Part shown: positions 21,391 through 33,802 of the stretch, piece by piece
Numbering within the stretch: position 1 is the first letter of the stretch
Layout: each line of letters starts with the position of its first letter
Origin: Ahaetulla prasina
Lineage: Eukaryota; Chordata; Lepidosauria; Squamata; Colubridae
DNA length: 64,000 nt
Assembly (NCBI RefSeq): GCF_028640845.1
Contig: NC_080540.1
Coordinates: 152,403,920 to 152,467,919 of the forward strand
Direction of reading: 5' to 3'
Notes under the pieces: model-generated
The model's database searches: none
Told to the model about the DNA's origin: nothing
The model's input: only the letters and a program-made list of their open reading frames with translations
Translations under genes and position numbers: made by a program

Positions 21391-22794
21391 AATATGGCTG
21401 AACCACTACATATCTGAGAAATCCTGGAGAACAAGTAAAGTACCATATGAGTGAAAGGGCAATGTGAATGATTAGAGTCTACTCTAGACAGTTCTATGAA
21501 GGAGACGTTATCTGGAATGATTAGCCCAAGCAGAGAGAACTGCAGATACATGAATGCACTTTTTGAATTCTGGAAAGGATCCTTATACAAGAAAAGTCAA
21601 GATCTATACTCTTTTCTTCCAGAGTTTGAGGCAGTGAATAATGTTTTTAAGTTACAAAAGAGAAGATTCTCATTGAATATTGGCTTGGGAGGAAATCAAC
21701 GTTGGTTGCCCCTCACCTTCACAGTGGAACAAAAATCTAGGGAATAGGAGACTCTTTCAGTGTTGAATAATAGAGACAAAAGTTAATAAGAGCAAAAAGA
21801 AGTGACAGATTCTAGATCTGATCCCATAAACTTCTTGAGTTCCTATCTTAGGGCAAAAGTGTTTAAAAGCATTTGCAACATAATACTTGTCGACAAAGTG
21901 TTTGCATGAGTCAAAGGACACTACTCCTGTAAATGTCACAATGCATTTATTTATAGGATGAAATGCAGAAACGCATTTCATCACAGCAAGAGTAAATACA
22001 CTGAAAGTCCTTGTAAGCAAATATGCTATAGTCCATTATTGGTCTCCCTGCAAGTTGAAATACTCCATTTATATATTATTAGTAACTTTCCTTCTCATAG
22101 CACTTAAGAAATGGTGATGCAAACTTTTCTTTAAACAAGGACAAATGAATGACTCTCACTCGCATCAATCATCATGTAAGTATTATTTCAGCAGGGAAGT
22201 TGTTATGGTATGACCTGGGTAAAAAAAAAAAAAGAACAATTGAGATACATTTTTATTACTCAACCAACAGTAAATTATGTTCTTCTAGAAACCTGAAATC
22301 GGAACGTTTGCCACTAAATGCATGTTAAGCAGGACAAAGTTTAGGGAGACAAAATCTCAAGAAGTTTGTAAACAGCAAAATATTTATTATTGCTATATGA
22401 TTTGGTGAACATCAGAATAACTGGATTTAGTTCGTTAATGTGCCTTTTTTTAAAAAAAAAGATTTCTTCCCTTACATGTGGAACTTAGCTACCACTGCAA
22501 ATTTTTAAATAAGTTTTTATATGTGCAGTTGCAGAAAACATTTCTTTAACACTCTTTGCTGAAAAACTTTACTTCTTAGCACAACTGCACAAAATAAATG
22601 CTTAAGCTTTTTAATTTTAATAGAGTAGATTCTTTATCAAATGTCTTCAGATAAGTCTGTCTGTCTGTCTATTATTAATATCTGAAAATGACTTCTCATC
22701 TTATTATTTCCATGCCACCCCTCCCCCACCCCATTTTTGCATTGATAAAAACGTAGCACCATTACATCACAGAAGATAATCTGTGGCAAAAGAG
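21391..22794. other. no recognised gene
   Basis: AT-rich sequence without assigned elements, apart from short A and T runs and a (GTCT)n stretch near 22655. Confidence 0.5.
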
Positions 22795-23340
22795 AAAATT
22801 TATTTTATTTATTTTTATTTATTTATTTTGTCACAACAGTATATATAAGAACTAACATGAAATAACTATATAATATATAAGCATATATATGAGCATAAGT
22901 ATGTAATAACTATATTAATTTGATATAATAAAGAGGAACAGGGAACGTAGGCATGTTTGTGCTCTTATGCACGCCCCTTATAGACCTCTTAGGAATGGGG
23001 TGAGGTCAACAGTAGATAGTTTTTGGTTAAAGATTTTGGGATTTTGAGAAGAGACCACAGAGTCAGGTAATGTGTTCCAAGCATTAATAACTCAGTTACA
23101 GAAGTCATATTTTCTGCAATCAAGATTGAAGCGGTTAACATTAAGTTTAAATCTATTGTTTGCTCTTGTATTATTGCGATTGAAGCTGAAGTAGTCTTCA
23201 ACAGGAAGGACATTGCAATAGATGATTCTACACAGGTCCTGTTGAAGGCGGCGGAGTTCTAAATTTTCTAAACCCAGGATTTCAAGTCTGGTGGCTTAAG
23301 GTATTTTGTTGTATTCAGAGGAGTGGAGATGTCATCCTAT
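22795..23340 (-). pseudogene. LINE 3' end, minus strand (copy B)
   Basis: Same family as 9145-9760. Shared words include GAACGTAGGCATGTTTGTGC, GGAATGGGGTGAGGTCAA and AGAGACCACAGAGTCAGGTA. The (TTTA)n-like tail is at 22795-22830. The coding part is broken here; the minus frame 22989-23213 is in the wrong phase for most of it. Confidence 0.7.
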
Positions 23341-23859
23341 TTTTATTTAATTAATTTTTATTTAATTAATATTAATGTCATCCTATTTTTATTTAATTTC
23401 ATTATATTTTGAAAAAATCACAGAAGTGACACAAACCTGTTTTCAGCCTAGATGGTTAAAAATTTTTTTTTTAAAAGGCTCATATAGGTGGTAGAAACCT
23501 GTATGCCTTTTTCTGGTCATTATGTTAGCAAGGAAGATAATTATCAAGCCCAAGTTAGGAACATTCCCAATAGAAGAAAATCAGCAAGGATAATTGAAGT
23601 CTGGACTTGGTCCACATATCTTCCAGGATTCAATGTAATGTTGAAAGTACTGTAAATCCACAAAAAGATGCATGGAACAAGTCCAATTTAGCAAACTGGG
23701 GGAAGATGTACAAGAAAAAAATATATACATAGTTTATGAACAGAGTATTGGCCATATCATGTCTTATACAATTCAATATATTCAAATATATTTTACTTAG
23801 TTACAATTTTTGCCGAAATATTCTTTTTGCATAATTTTTAGTCATATCCTAGTATTTCC
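23341..23859. other. no recognised gene
   Basis: AT-rich sequence with a local duplication of GTCATCCTATTTTTATTTAAT (near 23330 and 23379). Confidence 0.5.
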
Positions 23860-26104
23860 TTGCTCATTTCACTAAGTCACATCTTCTTTCGCCCTCAAAT
23901 TCTAAATTCTCCATTTTTATTGGTATGCATTCTCATTTATTCTTTTTTCTTAGTTGTTTCAATTTTTATCCTAAAATATTCAAATATATTCGGGATTGCA
24001 TTTCTTCCATTTCATCTTTTCCTTTTCACAGCAATCCTTTCTTCTTCTCATTCCTCTTCCTTCCTTCTTTCATCCTACCTACTTTCTTCTCTCCTCTCCT
24101 GTTCCTTCTCTACTTCCCCTTCCTTTCTCCCCCTCCTCCCTTCCTCCCTATCTAACCTTCTCTCCTACTCTTATTTCCCCTACCTTTCCTCCTCTCCTCT
24201 TCCCTTTCTTCTTTCTCCCTCCCTCCTTCTCCCTTTCCATCTCTCTCCTTCTTCTTATCTCTCTCCATTGCTGTATTTATTTTCATTTCAATATTTCTGG
24301 TGTCCAGGCAACCCTGATTTTCTCATTTATTAAGTATATTTCTCAAACCTCCCCTCATATATTTTAATTATAAACATTGTCTTCATCTTATTCCATTTGT
24401 TTCTTACAATGAATTATTACAACCTTCCACCTCTTATTTTCTTAGAGTTTTTTGTTCCTAAATCAATAGTTATTATTCTCTTCCAATATTATACATCATT
24501 TATTAACATGTCAATTTTGTTTCCTTTTACATCTTCAATAACAATCATTTTCACTTATAAACCATACTATCTTTCATATTCCATCTGCTGGACTATTTAT
24601 TATTATTATTTAAAACAATGTATTTTTTCTTTTTTACCTTCTTTACAATTTTATATCTTAACTTCAATTAATTTTTCCATTCTTTTATATATTTAAATTT
24701 TATTTCCTTACCATCAACTACATTCTCTCTCATTCCATGCATTCTCATACACAAAAAGAAAAAGAAAACATATATCCCATTATATCTTCCACATTTCATG
24801 TACTTCTCCATTTTACATTAAACAATATATTCCTTCTTTTCTACTCCCTTCATTCTCTTCACTTCAACCCTTTTTAACTACCCTTTTATAGTAATCTATA
24901 TATTTCTTCTAATTTCCATCATTCCTAAAAGTTTCTACTTAATTTCTTTTCTACTATTCATTTTCCCCTCTTTTTAACCATTTTTTTAGTCAATCCCATC
25001 TTTTAATATTTTTCTCCCTTTCTCCCATTCTTTTATCTTCTTCTTTCTCTCTTTCTTATATCTTCTTTTCCACCTCCTTTCTCTAGTTTTTACTCTTTTA
25101 ATTTTCCCCCTCAATTTTTCTCCATTTCTTCCTCTTTTCTTTATTCTGTCACTGCTAATCCCAATGTAATCATATATTTTTTTCACTCTTTTAATTTTTC
25201 CCTTCAGTCTTTTCTTTTTTTCTTTTTCCCCTTTCTTTTTAAAGGTAGCCTTCCATTTCTATTCTTTCTCTATCAATCCCAATATGATTATCTATATTTT
25301 TGTCCTCACTCATTTCTTTTTCAGCATTGTATTTTTGTTGCTCTTATTTCCTTATTATTTCTTCATTATTTCTTTTTTTATTTTTAAGCCACAGCTCTGC
25401 TTGTTTATTCCCTTTAAAGGATTCTTGCACCATTTGAAGTATTTCCCATAATTCCTCCCAATTCTCCATATTTTCAATATAAGGAGAAAAACTTTTTAAA
25501 TTTATTTATTTTAACTTTTGTATAGTCCATCTTCAAGTCCAAAATATTGTCTCTTTTATTTCCAAATGCAAGCCAGTTCAGACGTTTGTTTGTTTTTTTC
25601 TTTTTCTTTTTTTTCCTGGGTCATTCTAGTTCCAATCTTAGTCAGTCTTTTGAAGCTCTACCACAGCTGTTTAAACATGTCTTCCTTCAGTGTTTCTTTT
25701 TTCTCTTAACAGTCTAAACAATGCAATGATGTCTTTTCCCCTCTCCAGAAATGTTCCTTTCCAATCCACAACTCCCAGCAACAAAATATCACTCGTTAAT
25801 CCACAAAGCTGATTCCTTTGTCTTCCTCAATTTAATCCTTTTGTTAGCAAAAGATGCTTTCTCTCAATTTTCTCCTCTTTTCAATATTTATTTTTTCTTC
25901 AAAAACCAATTTTGAGTCCAGATGGAACATTAGTTCTTTTAGGGCTTTTGTCTTAAAAATCCTCTTTGCTGTTTGTTTCCTCTCACTTTAAATTTCCACA
26001 TGCCAATTAGCTACTAATTCAAGCCGGAAAAATCTCTTGAGCTTTTTTTTTTTTTTAAAAATTCTTCTTACCTGCGAGTTGACAAATCACTCACCCATTA
26101 ACAA
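23860..26104 (-). mobile_element. degraded L1-like element, minus strand
   Basis: Long pyrimidine-rich sequence, with the densest C/T tract at 24020-24260. On the minus strand it gives lysine/glutamate-rich frames, such as 24986-25186, and a segment near 25390-25480 of the type E-N-W-E-E-L-W-E-I-L-Q. These fit an L1 ORF1 region but are broken by stops. Its 5' UTR-like continuation is at 34618-34925, beyond the inserted elements. The identity is inferred from context and composition. Confidence 0.4.
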
Positions 26105-26122
26105 TACTCTGCTCTGATCTTC
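26085..26122. repeat. 38-bp direct repeat, left copy
   Basis: Matches 34627-34664 with two differing bases (CCCATTA against CCCGGTA). It frames the inserted plus-strand L1 set and is probably its target duplication, though longer than usual. Confidence 0.75.
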
Positions 26123-28408
26123 TGCTCTGAACCCAGAAATAAAATGATTGAAAACCAGAAGTGAAGAATATAAACTGCAAGCATTTGCAGATGATTTGTG
26201 TTGTGTCCCACTCCTCCGCTGACGGCCGGGTAAGGGAAATCCGAATCAGGCGTGCCTCTGCAGCTCTGCCAAAGTCCTAGCAAAGTTCTCAAGGCAGGCA
26301 GGAGACCAGAAAGTGACTTCAGCAAGATAAGGTAGACTTTGCCTGACTCAGAGAATGCCAGAAAGCAGATCCTTTATATAGGCCATGGGGTGTGGCTCCA
26401 TGACTCAGCACTTATCCAGGCCTGCCCCTCCCTTCCTTCTGTTGACGCCGCCTATCAATTCTCCTGAAGCGAGGGTCACTCCAATCTCCAGCTGTTGGTA
26501 ATTGACCTTCCTCAGGCTCACATGCTGTGGGGGAGGGGGAGGAGTCTAGTTGCTCCGTTTGCCTGGGCATGGAGCCAGGGCTGGGGGCTGGAGGCACTTC
26601 TTCTTCCTCAGCCTGTCTGGGCATGGAGCCAGGGCTGGGGCCGGGAGGCATGCTAGGACATTTCTCAGCATTCAGAAGCAGATAAGACGGGCCCGGCTGC
26701 GGGGAAAGTGGACGAGGCACAACAATTTGGCTTTTATCATTGAAGAACCACTACAGAGAGGACAAGCGCTAATTAAGGAATTAGAAAGATATGGAACTGT
26801 AGCAGGACTGAAAATTAATAGACAGAAAATGAAACTTCTACCGAAAAATTTAACAGAACCACTTGGACTCCAAACAATAACAAAAATCAAATACTTAGGG
26901 ATATGGTTGACAGCGCATTGTAAAGCAATAAAGGAGAATAATTACAACAAATTATTACAAGAAACAAAAAAAAGATTTAGAATTGTGGCTGAAGATGCAA
27001 CTGTCACTATTAGGAAGAATAGCAGCCGCAAAGATGTATATAGTACCAAAATTACTATATTTGTTTCAGACTATCCCAGTCAAATTAGAAAAGACCTTAA
27101 TAAAACAATTGAAAAATTTATTTGGCAGGGAAAAAATCTAGAATAAAAATGAAATCTCTACAAGATATGAAGAGTAGAGGAGGATTTGGATTGCCAGATT
27201 GGGAACTATATTACAGTGCAGCAACACTAATTTGGTTAAAAGATTGGATCAATTTAAAGAATAAAAGAATATTAGCCATAGAAGGCCACGACTTTCAGAG
27301 AAGATGGCATGCCTTCCTGTGGGAAACAGGCCACATGAAACAACAATATTTCCACAGACATCTGATTAGAGATTCCCTAATAAACAATTGGATTAAAGTT
27401 AAAAAGAAACACTATATAAAAATCCCAATTTGGCTATCCACAATGGAAGCGATGATTCACCCAAATAATTTAGTTTTGAATAAAATGCTAAAATACAAAG
27501 ATTTATTAGATATTCATGGAAAATTAAAAACATTTCAGGACCTCCAAGAACAAGGACTACGAGTTGACTTGTGGGCTTACCTTCAATTACAAAATCGATA
27601 CAAACAAGACATAAAAGAATATGGAATGTATCTTAAACTAGAACAATTAGATAAAATTTTACTAGGGCCAGACAAAAAAAATTACCCAAATTTATAAATA
27701 TTTACTGGAAGTAGAATTGGAAGAAGAAGTAGTGAAAGCATGTATGATTGCATGGGGTCAAAATATTGGACATAATATAAATTTATCAGACTGGGAGAAC
27801 ATATGGAATGGAAATTATAAATTAAAAAAATCATCAGCATATAAAGAAAATGCATATAAAATGTTCTACAAGTGGCACCTACCCCCTTCGAGATTAGCGA
27901 AAATGTATCCCAAAATGAGCCCCATATGCTGGAAGTGTAAAAATAAAGAGGGAACATATTACCATATGTGGTGGTCCTGCTCCGAATCCCATAAATATTG
28001 GTTAAAAATTAAAGAGTGGCTACAGGAAATCATGAATGAACAATTGGATCTAGAACCAGAACTCTTTTTATTGGGGATTTAAAAAAAATGTGAAGAGTAT
28101 AAAATATTTAATACTACACATATTAACTGCTGCAGGATGGCCTTTGCTCAATGTTGGAAACAGCCATGTATGCCTACAGAGAAAATTGTTATACAAAAGG
28201 TCATGAACTGCGCAGAAATGGACAAACTAACACTGAGTTTAAAAGATAAAGAGACATCGGTATTTCATAATATATGGGAACAGAGGTATAAATGGATAGA
28301 AAGGAGATAGACAAGGATATTTAGTTACTAAGTATAAACAATAGATAAAACAAGAACACAAATATATACAATTTAATGTTTGTAATCATTGCATGGATTA
28401 TTGTTATA
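26123..28408 (+). pseudogene. 5'-truncated L1, first part (older of two plus L1s)
   Basis: The first bases read on the plus strand as L-Q-A-F-A-D-D-L, the catalytic box of an L1 reverse transcriptase, at 26176-26198. A solo LTR then interrupts, and the frame resumes at 26730 with A-F-I-I-E-E-P-L-Q. The rest runs through frames 26550-27146, 27122-27697 and 27717-28082, ending with the C-terminal motif C-W-K-C...Y-Y-H-M-W-W-S-C. At 28408 a younger full-length L1 breaks in, and the 3' end reappears at 34530-34617. Confidence 0.85.
26199..26724 (-). mobile_element. solo LTR with 5-bp target duplication
   Basis: The 526-bp block starts TGTTGTG and ends CACAACA, the inverted TG...CA ends of an LTR. 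The sequence ATTTG stands on both sides (26194-26198 and 26725-26729). It sits inside the L1 reverse transcriptase region, and removing it would leave the L1 coding phase continuous. GGCCTATATAAAGG on the minus strand (near 26369-26382) is a good TATA box, so the minus orientation is preferred. Two copies of TGGGCATGGAGCCAGGGCTG stand near 26562 and 26621. There is no internal coding sequence. Confidence 0.85.
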
Positions 28409-28427
28409 AGAAAAACACCACAAATAG
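28409..28427. repeat. 19-bp target duplication, left
   Basis: AGAAAAACACCACAAATAG, identical to 34511-34529. Confidence 0.95.
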
Positions 28428-29070
28428 GCTTCCGGTTTGGCACCGTAGGTGATGGCGGTGATCTTTACGATCACCAACCTCTGGATTTTGTGGAATCGCT
28501 AGGACAGCTTAAATCTGCTGTCCAGCGGTTCGAAAAACCCTCTCTTCGGGAGAAGAGGAGGGGGTGAGCTGAGGGCAGAGGTTGAATTTCCCTAAAGCCC
28601 CTGAGAAAAAAGGGGTTTGAAGGGTTAAGTTCCCTCCAGCAACCCGAAGAGCTCCAGATCCGAGGATTCTTCTGCTTGGGCGGAACCAATCACCACGACC
28701 AAACGCCGAGATTTATTTTGGACAATAAAGGATTATACCGGACAGAACGAAAGTGGGAGAACTTTATGCAAGTAGCCAAGCCGATTCCCCGATACTTTGT
28801 AACAAGTTTGAAAACAGCAAGAAAATGGAGGCGAATTGTTAACAAGTTAACGAGTGGAAAGCGAAAGTGATACTTTCAGCGTTTGTCTGCAGTTGGTAAT
28901 TTGCATGTTACTTGCTGCTTTAACTCTTTAACTCTTTGCTGCCTAGAATCTAGGAGAGATTTTCTTTTTAAATATTGCTTTAAAAAAGCTTTAAAGGACT
29001 GTGTTTCTCAGAGGTTAAGAAGATTTAAACTGAATATTAAGTTGGAAATAAATAAATAATTTTATAGAAG
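28428..29070 (+). promoter_or_regulatory. L1 5' UTR / internal promoter region
   Basis: 643 bp from the 5' target-duplication junction to the ORF1 start, GC-richer in its first half. It begins GCTTCCGGTTTGGCACCG and includes GATGGCGGTGATC facing GATCACC, a short inverted pair at 28453-28476. In L1 elements this region carries the promoter; no specific factor sites can be read with confidence. Confidence 0.6.
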
Positions 29071-30201
29071 ATGGCAGCCAAACAATTAAAGTCTACTGTA
29101 ACAAAGGGCTCTGGAATCTCCTCAGCTGGTGCCTCTCCAGCTCATACAGTGGAGACTAGAACATTGAACTTAGAGGCGGTACAAGAGAATTTAAAAGACT
29201 TTATGCAAGAAAAATTTAAAGTAATAACTGATGAGATGTCTGAAATGAAAGAGCAGATATCAGAAATTCAAGTGGGAAATAAAGAAGTTAAGGAAGGATT
29301 TGTAATTGCAGTACAAAGTTTGGCAAATAATGTGATTTTATTGGAAGAGGAGGTTGAAGAAATTAAGCAACATAATTCAAAATTAGATAATAAAATGGCT
29401 GAATTTCAAAGTAAAATGGAAAAAACAGATGATGAAATAGTTTTGATACAATACAGAAATATGGAATTTGCTCTAAGAATTCGTGGTCTGAAAGAGAATA
29501 AAGAAGAGGATTTAAGGGAAATTTTTTCTGAAGTATTTGCTGAGATATTAGCAGCTCGTCCAGCAGATGTGGCTTATCAAATTGATAAAATATATCGTGT
29601 GAATTCTTGGATAGCAAGGCAAAAAAAGTTGCCAAGGGATGTTGTTATTTATTTTACAAATAGAACAGTGAGAAATCAGATTTTGCAAGCCTCATATAAG
29701 GGGGAGAAGATTCAGATTGCTGGTCAGGATATTTTAATATTAAAGGAAATTCCACCAAAAATGTTAAGGGCTAGAAAGGAATTTGCCTTCCTGGTGAATG
29801 AACTTAAAAAACGTCAGATTGAATATAGATGGGATATTCCAACTGGTATAATAGTATATTATGCAGGGAAAGTACATCGTCTCAATACAGTTGGAAAAGC
29901 GGGAGAATTTTATGTTGAGGCATTAAAAGTTGGAAGTCTTTCTCCACTGGATGCTAGAAGAAAGGAGACTGAAGTGAAGGAAAGAGAAGTGAAGCAGGTT
30001 CAAGAACAGATTGCGATGGAAGAAGATTTATTACAAGTGTTGGAAATACCTATGACGGGTCCAGATTCAAAAGAACAAAGGCTGACAAGAGCTGCTGCTA
30101 AACGCAAGGAACAAGAGATGAAGGCACAACAACAACTGGCAACTACTACAACGGAAACAGTGGGAGGAGCAAGGCCTAAAGCAAAATGTGATTTATGCTA
30201 G
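29071..30201 (+). CDS. L1 ORF1 protein (RNA-binding chaperone)
   Basis: An intact 376-codon frame starting AAGATGGCAGCC, a good initiation context. ORF1 proteins of L1 elements form trimers, bind L1 RNA in the cytoplasm and assist reverse transcription. Residues about 30-130 are rich in heptads with L, I, V, E and K, a coiled coil. Next comes a region with M-E-F-A-L-R-I-R-G-L-K-E, the RRM start in L1 ORF1p (about residues 130-145). The C-terminal domain follows with K-E-I-P-P-K-M-L-R-A-R-K-E-F (about 228-241). The last 90 residues are charged, glutamine-rich and less typical. The length is close to mammalian ORF1p (about 340). ORF2 follows after 27 bases. This is the only complete retroelement protein in the window. 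Confidence 0.9.
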   Translation: MAAKQLKSTVTKGSGISSAGASPAHTVETRTLNLEAVQENLKDFMQEKFKVITDEMSEMKEQISEIQVGNKEVKEGFVIAVQSLANNVILLEEEVEEIKQHNSKLDNKMAEFQSKMEKTDDEIVLIQYRNMEFALRIRGLKENKEEDLREIFSEVFAEILAARPADVAYQIDKIYRVNSWIARQKKLPRDVVIYFTNRTVRNQILQASYKGEKIQIAGQDILILKEIPPKMLRARKEFAFLVNELKKRQIEYRWDIPTGIIVYYAGKVHRLNTVGKAGEFYVEALKVGSLSPLDARRKETEVKEREVKQVQEQIAMEEDLLQVLEIPMTGPDSKEQRLTRAAAKRKEQEMKAQQQLATTTTETVGGARPKAKCDLC

Positions 30202-30228
30202 TGTTCCAAAAGTTTCCTTTGGCCGATA

Positions 30229-31020
30229 ATGGCAATTAAACTATTATCTTGGAATGTTAATGGTTTGAATTCACCGCAGAAGAGAAGGAAAGTATTTCAT
30301 TATTTGAAACAATTTAAAAATGACATTACTTGTTTACAAGAAACACATATTAGATCTTTAGACCAGAAATATTTGATAAATTCAAAACTGGGAGTACATT
30401 TTGTTGCCTCCTCTTTGGAGAAAAAAAATGGTTTAGTTATATATATAAAGAAGGATATATCAGCAAAATTAATTGAGGTGGATAAGCAAGGAAGATACAT
30501 TGCTATTGAACTCTTGTTGGAGGGAAAGAAGACATTATTAATAGGAGTTTATGCTCCGAATCAACAACAAGAAATTTTTTTCAAGTTTTTACATAAAAGA
30601 ATAGTATTTTGGGATTATAAATCATATATATTAATGGGTGATTGGAATGGTGTGTTGGATACTCAAAAAGACAAAAAAAGCTTAAGGAAGATATCAAGCC
30701 GGGGGAAATTACCAAAGGCTTTTTTTGAAATGATGGAGGACTTGGAATTAAGAGATATTTGGAGAGAACATAATACAGAAGAGAGGGATTTTACCTTCTT
30801 TTCTGATAGGCACCAATCATTTTCGAGGATTGATTTTATTTTGATTACTAATGACTTGTATTCTAGAGTGAAGAAGACTAAGATTTGTTCAAGAACTTTA
30901 TCTGATCATAGTCCAGTTTGGATTGAATTTGATCGGGAAAAGGAGGCTAGGAGATCATGGAGGTTGAATGAGAATTTGTTTAAATATGAACAAAATGTAA
31001 ATGAATGTAAAAACAAATGA
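30229..31020 (+). pseudogene. L1 ORF2 part 1, endonuclease
   Basis: 263 codons from an ATG 27 bases after ORF1. It holds the apurinic-endonuclease-like domain that nicks target DNA in L1 integration. Motifs in order are S-W-N-V-N-G-L-N (residues 7-14), Q-E-T-H, G-V-Y-A-P-N, M-G-D-W-N, R-I-D-F-I-L and S-D-H-S-P-V-W near the end. All the expected catalytic positions appear present. A stop at 31018 ends the frame early, and the next 160 bases are in other phases, so the full ORF2 protein cannot be made from this copy. Confidence 0.9.
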
Positions 31021-31184
31021 AAGAATTTTTATTATGAATATGAAAAAGAGACATCTATAGAGATGATTTGGGACTCAGTAAGGCTTATATGAGAGGAAAT
31101 CTTATACAAATGAATATTAAATACAAAAATAAATTGCAGAAAAGAAAAGGAACTGGAAGAGGAAATTAAAAGAAAGAACAATTA

Positions 31185-31448
31185 TTGATAAATAGCCCAG
31201 GAAATAGTAAAATAAAAGAATCAATAAATATATTGAGAGGTCAGTTTAATATGTTGATGGTAGATCAAGTAGCAATTAATTTACAATATGTAAAACATAA
31301 TACGTTTAATAATGCCAATAAGCCAGGAAGATGGCTTGCCTATTTAATAAGGAAAAACAGAAAATCACGAACGATTGATAAAATAGAATATAGGGGTAAG
31401 GAAGTTTATCAAAAGAACTTGATTAAAAAGCATTTTAGAGTATTATAG
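31185..31448 (+). pseudogene. L1 ORF2 part 2, linker region
   Basis: An 87-codon piece between endonuclease and reverse transcriptase, in a different phase from part 1. It includes N-T-F-N-N-A-N-K-P-G-R-W-L-A-Y-L, like the linker of L1 ORF2. It is followed by a stop at 31446 and then by the reverse transcriptase frame. Confidence 0.75.
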
Positions 31449-31467
31449 TAAGTTATATTCTAGGGAT

Positions 31468-32679
31468 ATGGTTGATGATACAGAGATAGAAAGATATTTA
31501 CAACAACAAAATATTTGTGAGCTTACAGAAAATCAAAGAGAAGAATTGAATCAATTAATTACTTCAGAGGAAATTTTCTTAGCAATTAAACAACTTAAAA
31601 TCGGTAAAGCACCAGGAACAGATGGTTTAACAGCTGTTTATTATAAAAATTTACAAAATGAGATGGTTGAACCACTTAAAGAGTTATTTAATAAAATTCA
31701 AATGGGAGGAGATGTTCCCCCTTCATGGAGGACAGCCTTTATTTCGTTAATACCGAAGGAAGATCGAGATGGTATTAAAGCAGAGAATTATAGGCCTATA
31801 TCACTTTTAAATACTGATTACAAGATATTTACCAAGATATTGGCTAATAGATTAATGCCAGTGATGAATCAAATAATTCATAATGATCAGTCAGGATTTA
31901 TTAAGGGTAGGCAGATGAGATATAATGTGAGGCAAATCGTAAATTTACTTGAATATTTGGAACGAAACAACCAAGTATCAGCGGCATTCCTTTTTTTGGA
32001 TGCTGAAAAAGCTTTTGATAGATTGGATTGGCAGTTTTTGTTTAAAGTAATAGAAAAAATGCAATTTGGGGATTATTTTATTCGTGCAATTAAAGCAATA
32101 TATCAGAAGCAAACAGCACAAATAATAGTAAATGGTGGGTTAACAGAAACTTTTAAAATTGAGAAAGGGACGAGACAGGGATGTCCCTTGTCCCCATTAC
32201 TTTTTATTTTAACTTTAGAAATTCTTCTGAATAACATACGTGGTTCCGATCGAATAAAGGGAATTAGAGTTAAACATCAAGATTATAGATTAAGAGCTTT
32301 TGCAGATGACCTGGTTGTTACTGTATCTCAACCAATATACTCAGTAACTGGTTTAAAAGATATAATTGGTCAGTATGGTAAAGTATCTGGATTTAAGGTG
32401 AATCAGCAAAAGACAAAGATGATAACTAAAAATATGAATATACAACAAAAAGAAGAGTTAGAAAGAACTTCAGGTTTTGAAATCGTTAAAAAGGTTAAAT
32501 ATTTAGGAATATATATTACAGCTTCAAATGTTAAATTATACAAAAATAATTATGAGGTATTGTGGCAGAAGGTATGGAAAGAAATGGAGAGTTGGAAGAA
32601 GTTACAACTATCTTTGCTGGGAAGAATAGCGGCTATAAAAATGAATGTTTTGCCCAGGTTTTTGTTTTGTTTCAAATGA
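31468..32679 (+). pseudogene. L1 ORF2 part 3, reverse transcriptase
   Basis: 403 codons covering the reverse transcriptase domain. In order: K-A-P-G-T-D-G-L-T near residue 50, L-I-P-K-E-D, Y-R-P-I-S-L-L-N, Q-S-G-F-I-K-G-R-Q, L-D-A-E-K-A-F-D-R-L, G-T-R-Q-G-C-P-L-S-P-L-L-F and F-A-D-D-L-V-V near residue 276. The aspartates of the catalytic site are intact. A one-base frameshift near 32645-32679 moves the rest into another frame. Confidence 0.9.
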
Positions 32680-33802
32680 TACGGTGTTTAAGAATGATAT
32701 TAAATTACAGGAATGGCAAAAGGGGATTAGTAAATTTGTATGGATGGGCAAAAAACCAAGAATAAAATTAAAAGTAATGCAGGATATAAGGGAAAGGGGG
32801 GGTCTTAAAATGCCTAATTTAAAATTGTATTATGAAGCAGTTGTTTTATCATTAATTACTGATTGGATTAATTTAACTGAGGAAAGAGTTCTGAATATAG
32901 AAGGTTATGGTTTGTTATATGGGTGGCATGCCTATTTATTATATGATAAGAAAGTTGATAAAATATTTAAAAATAATATAATTAGAAATGCATTATTGAG
33001 GGTTTGGAGGAAATATCAATACAAATTAGATGGAAAGATTCCAATATGGGCAAACCCGAGACACATGATAGAAAATATAAATATATATCAAAAGATGGAG
33101 GTAGTTACTTATAAAGAACTTCTTTGTATGGAAAAGGGGGAGTTACAATTAAAATCTAGAGAAAAGATGGGGGAAGAAGGGAAAAATTATGCATGGTTCC
33201 AATATGGACAACTACAAGCTAGATGGAAATTAGATCAAAAAATAGGTGTTAAGCAAATTGAGGATAATTTGTTAAAACAAATGAGAGATCAAGGTCAACA
33301 GCATATTAAGAGGTTGTATAATGTATTAGTAGAAATAGATTCAGAGACTGATTTGGTTAAGGATTGTATGATTAAGTGGGCACAAAATTTTCAGCAACCA
33401 ATAATGTTGGAAACTTGGGAAAGAATTTGGGTGAGGAATGTTAAATTTACACAAGCGCAAAATATGAGAGAAAATTTTTATAAGATGTTTTATAGATGGC
33501 ATTTAGACCCCAAAAAATTGTCATGTATGTATCCTAATGTACAGGCTAAATGCTGGAGATGTGATTGTGAAGATACTTATTATCATATATGGTGGACTTG
33601 TAAAAAAGTTAAAGCATTTTGGATTAAAGTATGGTGGATCATGCAGAATATTTTGAAAAAGAAGATTAAGTTTACCCCGCAGTTCCTTTTGGGAATTATA
33701 ACGGATTGTACAGGGATTGAGACTAAATTGATTCTGAATTTAATAACAGCCAAGACTTTTGATTGCTCAATATTGGAAGAAAGAAGAATTACCTACAATT
33801 GA
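32645..33802 (+). pseudogene. L1 ORF2 part 4, C-terminal domain
   Basis: 385 codons overlapping part 3 in another phase. It contains R-G-G-L-K-M-P-N-L-K-L-Y-Y and, near residues 300-325, K-C-W-R-C...Y-Y-H-I-W-W-T-C, the cysteine-histidine motif of L1 ORF2p that binds RNA. It ends in the coding tail at 33802, and similarity to the L1 fragment at 53434 continues a further ~150 bases, so the true end was displaced by a frameshift. Confidence 0.88.

Noticed and set aside
23860..24696. Frames of 76-157 codons rich in S, F and P
   Set aside because: The region is a pyrimidine-rich tract. The frames overlap in several phases, carry no domain, and lie antisense to a probable L1.
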